Positions 1 through 7,306 of a DNA stretch of 64,000 nt are shown in pieces; position 1 is the stretch's first letter; each line of letters begins with the position of its first letter. The stretch covers positions 186,001-250,000 of the forward strand of contig JBJXHM010000009.1 in the NCBI GenBank assembly GCA_046233115.1. The letters are read 5' to 3'. The notes beneath the pieces were generated by a model. The model was given only the letters and a program-made list of their open reading frames with translations. It was not told the origin of the DNA and did no database searches. The stretch comes from JACOMY01 sp046233115 (GTDB taxonomy: Bacteria > Pseudomonadota > Alphaproteobacteria > Kiloniellales > JACOMY01). A program made the translations under genes and the position numbers.

Positions 1-466
1 CACCCGGGAACTTCTCGGTGTCGTAGAAGTCAGCCCAGGTCTTCGGCGGCTCTGGATAGGCCTCGGTCGAGTAGCCCAGCACGGTCGAGAAGAAGATGAT
101 GCCGACCCAGTGGCTGTCGACCAGGTTGGCCGGTACGCCGTCGGTATTGATCACGTTGTAGTCCAAGGGCTCCAGCATGCCCTCTTCCTTCAACTGGACG
201 CAGGAGTTGGAGCCCAACTCGACGACGTCCCAGGTCGGGCTGCCGGACTGCACCTGGGCACGCACGTCCTGCATGCCGTTGGTGGTGTCCTCCTTGATGG
301 TGATGCCGAGGGCCTCGGCCGCAGGCTCGTAGAAAGCCTTGCGCTCGGCTTCCTGGAAGCTACCGCCCCAGGACACCGAGGTGATGCTGTCTTCGGCCAC
401 AGCCGCGCCGCCCCAGACGACGAGGGCGGCGGAAAAGACTCCGCCCAGCAGTTTACGTTTGGTCAT
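1..466 (-). CDS. ABC transporter solute-binding protein, polyamine (PotD/PotF) type, partial
   Basis: The gene runs off the left edge; about 155 N-terminal residues are visible. It starts MTKRKLLGGVFSAALVVWGG, a typical Sec signal peptide with cleavage likely after AVA-ED. The mature part reads SITSVSWGGSFQEAE, then WDVVELGSNSC and PKTWADFYD, all typical of the PotD/PotF-like periplasmic binding proteins that bind spermidine, putrescine or related cations and amines. It is divergent from the M24 hydrolase at 674, and the two may share a regulator. The ligand cannot be deduced from this piece. A second, distinct PotD-like protein lies at 33262-34401, so they are likely parts of separate importers. 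Confidence 0.85.
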   Translation of the reverse strand, partial: MTKRKLLGGVFSAALVVWGGAAVAEDSITSVSWGGSFQEAERKAFYEPAAEALGITIKEDTTNGMQDVRAQVQSGSPTWDVVELGSNSCVQLKEEGMLEPLDYNVINTDGVPANLVDSHWVGIIFFSTVLGYSTEAYPEPPKTWADFYDTEKFPG

Positions 467-552
467 GTACCGGTCTCCCAATCTGGTTGCCTAGCCTCTC
501 GCCGACGGTTCGGTGTCAGTGGGGTTTCCCACGTTGCCGCCGGTCAGCCTCT

Positions 553-562
553 TGTGATCACA
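553..562. promoter_or_regulatory. perfect palindrome TGTGATCACA in divergent promoter region
   Basis: A perfect 10-bp palindrome lies in the 207-bp gap between the divergent solute-binding protein (start 466) and the M24 hydrolase (start 674). Its form resembles operators of GntR-type regulators (TGT-N4-ACA). No regulator gene is adjacent within the window, so its role is only suggested by position and symmetry. Confidence 0.35.
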
Positions 563-673
563 TATGTTCATCGACATGGTCCAGCGGATCAACCGTCTTT
601 CGCGATTTCGATTGTCGCAACCGGGGGATCGGCGGGCCGCACCAGGGCTCAATCGGGTTGGGAGACAGGCTAC

Positions 674-1834
674 ATGGCATTGCATTTCGAGCGGGCGGAG
701 TTCGAGGCCCGCATCGAGGCGGCACGTGCGAAACTCAGGGAAGCGGACCTCTCCGCGCTCCTCATTTTCGGACAGGAAAGCCACTATTATCTCACGGGTT
801 TCGACACCAGCGGCTACGTGTTCTTCCAGTGCCTGGTGCTGACAGCTGACGACCAGCCGCTGACCCTGCTGACCCGCCGGCCCGACCTGGAACAGGCACG
901 CATCACCTCGATCATCGAGGACATCCGCCTCTGGTACGATTCCGAAGGCAAGGACCCCAGCGAGGAGCTCTTCGCGATCCTGGAGGAGAAGGGTCTGAAG
1001 GGCAGCCGAATCGGCATCGAGCGCGACACCTTCGGCCTGCTGGCCCGGAACTACGACTATGTCCGCGACCGCCTGGCGGGCTGGTGCAGCCTGGAAGACG
1101 GCTCGATGATCGTGCGCAGCCTGCGCGTCACCAAGTCGCCGGCGGAGATCGTCTACGTGCGTCGCGCGGCAGAACTGGCCGACGATTCGCTGGAAGCCAT
1201 GACCGCCGAGGCACGTCCAGGCGCCTTCGAGGGCAAGATCGCCGCGGCCGGTGCCGCCGCCATCCTGGCCGGTGGTGGCGATCCAGCCCCCTCCGGCCCG
1301 GTGCTGGGTTCGGCCGAACGGGCGCTGCTGGTGCGCGGCTCGACCGGCTTCCGCAACCTGGATCCGGTGGACCAGCTCACCCTGGAGTTCGCGGCCAGCT
1401 ATCGCCGCTACAACGCCTGCCTCATGCGTACCTTGCCGATCGGCCGCGGCGACCCGCGCCAGGAGCGCATGTTCCACGTCACCTTCGATGCGCTGACGGC
1501 GATGACCGCGGCCGCCCAGGTCGGCCGGCCGCTGGGCGACATCGATGCCGCCCATCGCCGGGTCTTCGATGCCGCCGGTTTCGGCCACGCCCGCATGTCC
1601 GCCTGCGGCTACTCTCTGGGTGCTACCTATCGTCCATCCTGGATGGACGTGCCGCCGATGCTCTACCTCGGCAATCCCATGCCGGCGGCGACGGGAATGG
1701 TGCTCTTTCTACACGCAATCCTGGCTGACGCCGAGGCGGGTCTCGCCATGAGTCTGGGGCACACCATCCTGGTTACCGAAGCCGGACCCGAGGTCTTGAG
1801 CAGGCTCACGCCTGAATACAAGGCACTGACCTAG
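674..1834 (+). CDS. M24-family (creatinase/ectoine-hydrolase-like) hydrolase
   Basis: A 386-residue protein with an N-terminal creatinase domain (ALLIFGQESHYYLTGFDTSG near residue 35) and a C-terminal pita-bread M24 domain. The ATG at 674 begins MALHFERAEFEARI; the open frame extends upstream but that part is antisense to the neighbouring promoter and gene. Where metallopeptidases have the first metal-binding Asp, this protein has LEFAASYRRYNACLMRT, the pattern of metal-independent creatinase-like members such as ectoine hydrolase DoeA. It therefore probably hydrolyses a C-N bond in a small compound and is unlikely to be a peptidase. The adjacent amine-type solute-binding protein fits uptake plus hydrolysis of one compatible solute or amine. 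The substrate is not determined. Confidence 0.8.
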   Translation: MALHFERAEFEARIEAARAKLREADLSALLIFGQESHYYLTGFDTSGYVFFQCLVLTADDQPLTLLTRRPDLEQARITSIIEDIRLWYDSEGKDPSEELFAILEEKGLKGSRIGIERDTFGLLARNYDYVRDRLAGWCSLEDGSMIVRSLRVTKSPAEIVYVRRAAELADDSLEAMTAEARPGAFEGKIAAAGAAAILAGGGDPAPSGPVLGSAERALLVRGSTGFRNLDPVDQLTLEFAASYRRYNACLMRTLPIGRGDPRQERMFHVTFDALTAMTAAAQVGRPLGDIDAAHRRVFDAAGFGHARMSACGYSLGATYRPSWMDVPPMLYLGNPMPAATGMVLFLHAILADAEAGLAMSLGHTILVTEAGPEVLSRLTPEYKALT

Positions 1835-2016
1835 CACTCTTTCTACGTATTTCTCTGGCAAGGATCCGGAGCCTCGACGCGGCGGAAACGCCGCTCGGGT
1901 GGCTTTGGAGCCTGTCCGATAACCCTTTGCGTCGGGCCGTCGTCGGTTGCACACTGTCAACGGACGGGGGGAGAGACCGGGGAAGACGGCTGCCCTGTTG
2001 GCGACGGGAGGATGCT

Positions 2017-4122
2017 ATGCGACGGACCTTCGCCCTGGTGCTTGCCGGCCTCTGGCTCGCGGCTGCGGCTGAAGCCGAGACGATCGGGCCCGACGCCATC
2101 GCCGATGCGGCGGGCGCGGTCGATCAGGATGCCATCATCGCCAATGCCGAGGACTCCCGGAACTGGCCGAGCTATGGCCTGAGCTACGCCGAGACCCGCT
2201 ACAGCACCCTCGACCAGATCGATTCCGACAACGTGCAGCGCCTGGGCCTGGCCTGGTCCGCCACCATCGGCTCCAAGCGCGGCTTCGAGGCGACGCCGCT
2301 GGTGGTCGACGGCGTCATGTACGTGACCGGCCCTTGGTCCATCGTCTATGCCTTCGACGCGCAGACCGGCGAAGAGCTCTGGCGCTACGATCCCGAGGTT
2401 CCGGCCGACTATGCCGCCAAGGGCTGCTGCGACGTGGTCAACCGCGGCGTCGCGCTCTACGAGGGCAAGGTCTACCTCGGCGCCTTCGACGGCTATCTCC
2501 ATGCCATCGACGCGGTGACCGGGGCACCGCTCTGGTCGGTCGACACGATCGAGAACCGCGCCCTGTCCTACACCATCACCGGCGCGCCGCGCGTCTACAA
2601 CGGCAAGGTGATCATCGGTAACGCCGGCGATGCCTTCGGGGTGCGCGGCTACGTCAGCGCCTACGATGCCGAGACCGGTGCCCTCGTCTGGCGCTGGTAC
2701 AGCGTTCCCGGCGATCCCGCCCAGCCGGTCGCGCAGCCCTCCCTGGTCGCGGCGGCCGAGACCTGGGATCCAGCCGGACGCTGGTGGGAGCTGGGCGGCG
2801 GTGGCGCCGTCTGGGACGCCATGGCCTTCGACCCGGAGCTGAACATCCTCTATATCGGCACCGGCACCGGCAGTCCCTGGGACCGGCACCATCGCAGCCC
2901 GGCCGGGGGCGACAACCTTTACATCTCCTCCATCGTGGCTCTTGACCCCGACAGCGGTCGCTATCTCTGGCACTATCAGACCACGCCGGGCGACAGCTGG
3001 GGCTATGGCGCCGCCGAGCAGATCGTGCTGGCCGACCTGGAGATCGACGGCGCGCCCCGCAAGGTGCTGCTGCAGGCCTCCAAGAACGGCTTCTTCTTCG
3101 TGATCGACCGTCTGGACGGCAGCTTCATCTCCGCCCGTCCCTTCGTCGAGATCAACTGGGCCGGCGGCTACGACCGCTCCGGACGTCCAATCGAGGTGCC
3201 GGAAGCCCGCTCCGAGACCGCGGCCTGGGAGGCCATTCCCAGCGCGCTGGGGGCTCATGGCTGGCAGCCCATGTCCTTCAACCGCGAGACCGGCCTGGTC
3301 TACATCCCGGTCCAGGGCATCCCGCTGACCCAGCAGAGCGACCCGGACTGGCGGGCGAACGCGCACGTTCCGGGCTCGATCATGTCGAACCTGGGCTGGA
3401 ACCTGGGCTACCGGCTGAACAGCGTGCCGCCGCAAGCGGCCCCCTTCGGCCAGCTCCTGGCCTGGGATCCCGTCGCCGGGCGGGAGGTCTGGCATGTCGA
3501 CTATGGCTCGCCCTGGAACGGCGGCACCCTGACCACCGCAGGCAATCTGGTGTTCCAGGGGACCGCCGACGGCCGCTTTCTCGCCTACGACGCCACCACA
3601 GGCGAGGCGCTGTGGGAGGTGCCGGTGGGCTCCGGCGTGGTGGCCGCCCCCATGACCTACGAGCTGGACGGACAGCAGTACGTGGCGATCGCAGTCGGTT
3701 GGGGCGGGCTCTACGGACAGCTTCAGCGTGCCACCGAGCGGCGCAATCCGGGCCGCATCTATGTCTTCGCCTTGGACGGCGATGCTGGCCTGCCGCCGGT
3801 GGTGGAACTGCTACCCAGCCGGCTGCTCCAGGGCGTGCCCTACGATCCGGAGGAGGTCGAGCCCGGCCGGGCGCTCTACGTTTCCAACTGTATCGCCTGC
3901 CACGGCGTTCCGGGTGCGAACAACGGCGGCAACGTCCCAAACCTCGGCTATTCCGACCCGGACACGATCGCGTCGCTGGCCGAGGTCGTGCTGAGCCCGG
4001 CGCTAGAGAGCGAGGGCATGCCGGACTTCACCGGCTTGCTCACGCCCGAGCAGGTGACTGAGATCGCCGCCTACGTGCAGGCGATGGCCGACTTCCTGCG
4101 CGACAGCAAACGACAGCAGTGA
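2017..4122 (+). CDS. PQQ-dependent quinohemoprotein alcohol dehydrogenase
   Basis: A 701-residue periplasmic enzyme: signal peptide (MRRTFALVLAGLWLAAAAEA), eight-bladed beta-propeller binding PQQ, and a C-terminal cytochrome c domain. Visible marks are the vicinal disulfide Cys137-Cys138 (KGCCDVVNRG), the W-motif blades, the heme site C625-IAC-H629 and a likely axial Met668 (GMPDF). It would oxidise alcohols and pass electrons through its heme to the respiratory chain. The ATG at 2017 follows a GGGAGG ribosome site. The segment normally reading D-x-W-D is D326-S-W-G329, so the usual catalytic-base Asp position holds Gly. The GTGTGSPW segment is of alcohol-dehydrogenase type. Substrate is unknown, and the missing Asp makes activity uncertain. 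Confidence 0.9.
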   Translation: MRRTFALVLAGLWLAAAAEAETIGPDAIADAAGAVDQDAIIANAEDSRNWPSYGLSYAETRYSTLDQIDSDNVQRLGLAWSATIGSKRGFEATPLVVDGVMYVTGPWSIVYAFDAQTGEELWRYDPEVPADYAAKGCCDVVNRGVALYEGKVYLGAFDGYLHAIDAVTGAPLWSVDTIENRALSYTITGAPRVYNGKVIIGNAGDAFGVRGYVSAYDAETGALVWRWYSVPGDPAQPVAQPSLVAAAETWDPAGRWWELGGGGAVWDAMAFDPELNILYIGTGTGSPWDRHHRSPAGGDNLYISSIVALDPDSGRYLWHYQTTPGDSWGYGAAEQIVLADLEIDGAPRKVLLQASKNGFFFVIDRLDGSFISARPFVEINWAGGYDRSGRPIEVPEARSETAAWEAIPSALGAHGWQPMSFNRETGLVYIPVQGIPLTQQSDPDWRANAHVPGSIMSNLGWNLGYRLNSVPPQAAPFGQLLAWDPVAGREVWHVDYGSPWNGGTLTTAGNLVFQGTADGRFLAYDATTGEALWEVPVGSGVVAAPMTYELDGQQYVAIAVGWGGLYGQLQRATERRNPGRIYVFALDGDAGLPPVVELLPSRLLQGVPYDPEEVEPGRALYVSNCIACHGVPGANNGGNVPNLGYSDPDTIASLAEVVLSPALESEGMPDFTGLLTPEQVTEIAAYVQAMADFLRDSKRQQ

Positions 4123-4169
4123 CGAACAGGCCGGGCGCCGGCCCGGCAAGAAAGCGGGAGGAACGAGAC

Positions 4170-5864
4170 ATGGACGAACGGGCACGAGGAGACGCGGTGC
4201 GGACCGCCGAGCGGGGGGCCGATCTGATCGATAACGCTCTGCTGAACAAGGCCACGGCCTTCAGCGCGGAGGAGCGGGCGCGCTTCGGGCTGGAGGGGCT
4301 GTTGCCGCCGCACATCGAGACCCTGGAGCTGCAAGCCGAGCGGGCCTACGAGGCCTACAGCCGCAAGCAGGACGACCTGGAACGCCACATCTACCTGCGT
4401 GCGCTGCAGGACACCAACGAGGTGCTGTTCTACCGCTTGGTGTCGGACCATCTGGCGGAGATGATGCCGATCATCTACACGCCCGTGGTCGGCGCCGCTT
4501 GCCAGCAGTTCAGCGAGATCTATCGGCGCCCGCGCGGCCTCTTCATCTCCTACCCCGAACGCGACCGGATCGACGCCATCCTGGCCAACGCCCCGATCGA
4601 AGAGGTCGAGGTCATCGTGGTGACCGACGGCGAGCGCATCCTGGGCTTGGGCGACCAGGGGGCCGGCGGCATGGGCATTCCCATCGGCAAGCTCTCGCTC
4701 TACACCGCCTGCGGCGGGATCGACCCCAGCACCACCCTGCCGATCCTGCTGGACGTCGGCACCAACAATGCCGAGCGCCTGGCCGACCCGCTCTACATCG
4801 GCTGGCGCAATGAGCGGGTGACCGGCCAGGACTACGACGACTTCCTCGACCTCTTCGTGCAGGCGGTGAAGCGGCGCTGGCCCAAGGTGCTGCTGCAGTT
4901 CGAGGACTTCGCCCAGAAGCACGCCTCGCCCTTGCTGAAGCGCTACCGCGATCAGCTCTGCACCTTCAACGACGATATCCAGGGCACGGCCGCGGTCGCC
5001 GTGGGCACCCTGCTGGCCGCGGTCAAGGCCGCCGGCACCGCGCTGCAGGACCAGCGGGTGGTGCTCTTCGGCGCCGGCTCGGCCGGCTGCGGCATCGCCG
5101 AGCAGATGGTGCGGTCGATGATGGCCGCGGGACTGAGTGAGAGCGAGGCGCGGGGACGCTTCTACATGATCGACCGTCCGGGCCTCCTGACCGACCAGAC
5201 CCCGGACCTGCTGCCCTTCCAGACCACCCTGCTGCAGCCGCACGAGAAGGTCGCGTCCTGGGCCGGGCCGGACGGGCATATCGGCCTGCTGGAGGTGGTG
5301 TGCCAGGCCCGGCCGACGGTGCTGGTCGGCGTATCGGGACAGCCCGGCACCTTCACCCAGGAGATCGTGCAGGCGATGGCCGCCGAGGCGGAGCGGCCGA
5401 TCATCTTCCCGCTCTCCAACCCCACCTCGCGGATCGAGGCGCAGCCCTCCGACCTGATCGCCTGGACCGAGGGGCGCGCGCTGATCGCCACCGGCAGCCC
5501 CTTCGAGCCGGTCTCCTACGGCGGCCAGAGCTATCCCATCGCCCAGTGCAACAACTCCTATATCTTCCCGGGCATGGGGCTCGGTATCCTGGGGGCCGGT
5601 GCCACCCGGGTTTCGGACGAGATGTTCAAGGCCGCCGCCGAGGCGCTCAGCAGCCAGGCGCCGATCCTGAAGGAGGGCGCGGGCGCCCTGCTGCCGCCGT
5701 TGTCGTCGGTGGCCGATACCGCGCTGGCGATCGCCCTGGCGGTGGCCAGGGCAGCCCAGGAGGGCGGCCTCGCCCCCGCGCGCAGCGAACAGGAGCTGGC
5801 CCAAGCCCTGCGGGACAAGTACTGGCATCCGGCCTATCCGGAGCTGATCGCAGCTGACGCCTAA
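4170..5864 (+). CDS. NAD-dependent malic enzyme
   Basis: A 564-residue oxaloacetate-decarboxylating malate dehydrogenase of the large homotetrameric type, converting malate plus NAD+ to pyruvate, CO2 and NADH. Family motifs are all present: LLPPHIETLELQ near the N-terminus, IYTPVVGAACQQF, VVTDGERILGLGDQGAGGMG, the metal-site region LQFEDFAQKHA, FNDDIQGTAAVAVGTLLAAV and the Rossmann loop VLFGAGSAGCGIA. The length is normal for bacterial SfcA/MaeA. The start at 4170 follows GGGAGGA with good spacing. It lies 47 bp after the PQQ dehydrogenase and may be co-transcribed with it and with the next gene. Confidence 0.95.
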   Translation: MDERARGDAVRTAERGADLIDNALLNKATAFSAEERARFGLEGLLPPHIETLELQAERAYEAYSRKQDDLERHIYLRALQDTNEVLFYRLVSDHLAEMMPIIYTPVVGAACQQFSEIYRRPRGLFISYPERDRIDAILANAPIEEVEVIVVTDGERILGLGDQGAGGMGIPIGKLSLYTACGGIDPSTTLPILLDVGTNNAERLADPLYIGWRNERVTGQDYDDFLDLFVQAVKRRWPKVLLQFEDFAQKHASPLLKRYRDQLCTFNDDIQGTAAVAVGTLLAAVKAAGTALQDQRVVLFGAGSAGCGIAEQMVRSMMAAGLSESEARGRFYMIDRPGLLTDQTPDLLPFQTTLLQPHEKVASWAGPDGHIGLLEVVCQARPTVLVGVSGQPGTFTQEIVQAMAAEAERPIIFPLSNPTSRIEAQPSDLIAWTEGRALIATGSPFEPVSYGGQSYPIAQCNNSYIFPGMGLGILGAGATRVSDEMFKAAAEALSSQAPILKEGAGALLPPLSSVADTALAIALAVARAAQEGGLAPARSEQELAQALRDKYWHPAYPELIAADA

Positions 5865-5903
5865 CCAAAAGAAAATACAGAGGAAACGCAGAGGGAGAGT
5901 GGG

Positions 5904-7151
5904 ATGACCCTGGACATCATGACGGTGACGCCGGCCGGCGATAAGGAGAACTCGGCCTTCTTCAACGAGTACCGCCTGAAGATCTACGAGCGCCGCCGCC
6001 GGAGCGGTCTGGAGGACCTGCTGGGCCTCATGCGTGGGATTATCGTGCAGGTCGAGAGCGGTGACGGGCTGGCCTATCTCTGCGAACTGGTGCGCATGTC
6101 GCCCTACCGCCTGGACTGCGTCCGGCAGAACCAGACCCACCGGATTTTCTTCCTGCGCAGCCAGGCGCAGCAGCCGCGCATGATCGTGCTGGAGCCGCTG
6201 GCGGCCGACTATGTCGACGACACCACCCGCTTCAACCTGCTTTACCCGCGCGCACGCTCCAAGCCTAACGCCCGCTACATCGGCGAGCTGTTCCAGACCA
6301 AGGACCTGGCCGAGACCCAGAAAGTCCTGGAATCGCACGACATCCGCTTCCACACGCCGGAGGAGGAGGGCAACGCCTTCTTCGCCAACGCGCACTTCAC
6401 CTTCAGCTATCCCTCCGACTTCACCGGCAACCGCATCGGCTATACGGCGCTGGACCTGAACGACGTGGAGGAGATCGGCGCCGGCCAGCCGATCGGCCTC
6501 AGCAGCGAGGAGCAGGGCGCGCTGGATGCGGCTGCGGCCGGGGTGGCGCACCTGGGCCTGGCCGACCTGGTGCTGGGTGCCGACCACATGGCGACCCGGA
6601 TCCTGTCGGGCGAGCGCGAGGATGCGATCCTCGAGTTTCTGACCATGTCGAACTACTACTTCTGGGGCGCCTACAACATCGCCGACATGAACTCCTCGAC
6701 CAACGTGAACCGCAACCCGCACGTCAGCGACGAGAAGCAGTCTCCGGCCAAGGTCTTCACCGCGAACAACACGCCTTCCTTCGTCAATTCCTTCGAGGGC
6801 TTGCCGATGCCGACCGAGACCTTCGTGCGCAACTTCGGCCGGCGCATGCACCACATCGCCTACGAGGTGCTGGACGGCGACCATGCCAGCGGTCAGAAGA
6901 ACATCGACTACGTGGTCGAGCAGTTGAAGGGCATGGGCGTCGCCTTCCTGGCCCACGTCGTCGGCTCCTGCGGGGAAGAGCCCGACCTGAAGCAGATCTT
7001 CTCCAAGCACTCGGAGTTCTCCCTGCTGATCACCGAGTACGTGGAGCGCTGCCACGGCTATCAGGGCTTCTTCACCAAGCAGAACGTCGCCGCGCTGACC
7101 GAAGCCGCCGGACTGGACGAACGCCTGGAGCATGGCCACGTCTTCGACTGA
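5904..7151 (+). CDS. VOC-superfamily protein resembling 4-hydroxyphenylpyruvate dioxygenase
   Basis: A 415-residue cytosolic protein with the layout of the two-domain VOC (vicinal oxygen chelate) dioxygenases. Candidate iron ligands are the His in VLGADHMATRIL, the His in RRMHHIAYEV and the Glu in LLITEYVERCHGYQG, which correspond in order and spacing to the two-His-one-Glu triad of HPPD-type enzymes. The segment NYYFWGAYNIADMNSSTNVN is not typical of classical HPPD, and the protein is somewhat longer, so the substrate is probably another aromatic or keto acid. It follows the malic enzyme by 39 bp with the same orientation. I assign the superfamily with confidence but not the reaction. Confidence 0.65.
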   Translation: MTLDIMTVTPAGDKENSAFFNEYRLKIYERRRRSGLEDLLGLMRGIIVQVESGDGLAYLCELVRMSPYRLDCVRQNQTHRIFFLRSQAQQPRMIVLEPLAADYVDDTTRFNLLYPRARSKPNARYIGELFQTKDLAETQKVLESHDIRFHTPEEEGNAFFANAHFTFSYPSDFTGNRIGYTALDLNDVEEIGAGQPIGLSSEEQGALDAAAAGVAHLGLADLVLGADHMATRILSGEREDAILEFLTMSNYYFWGAYNIADMNSSTNVNRNPHVSDEKQSPAKVFTANNTPSFVNSFEGLPMPTETFVRNFGRRMHHIAYEVLDGDHASGQKNIDYVVEQLKGMGVAFLAHVVGSCGEEPDLKQIFSKHSEFSLLITEYVERCHGYQGFFTKQNVAALTEAAGLDERLEHGHVFD

Positions 7152-7306
7152 CGGCCTGATCCGCTCCGGACACTGAAACGCTCTGGCGCACGGCATTCTG
7201 TCGCCTTGCTGCCGGTCCTCTCGCATGCAGAATCCGCCCGGCTTGTCCGGCGGCCGGCGCATGATCCGGAGGTGCGGTCGCGGCCATTCAATCGGAAGAG
7301 GGCGCG

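Noticed and set aside
4071..7262. 1063-codon open frame antisense to malic enzyme and the VOC gene
   Set aside because: Codon bias of high-GC genes leaves the opposite frame open; it spans two unrelated genes and an intergenic gap and shows no domain.
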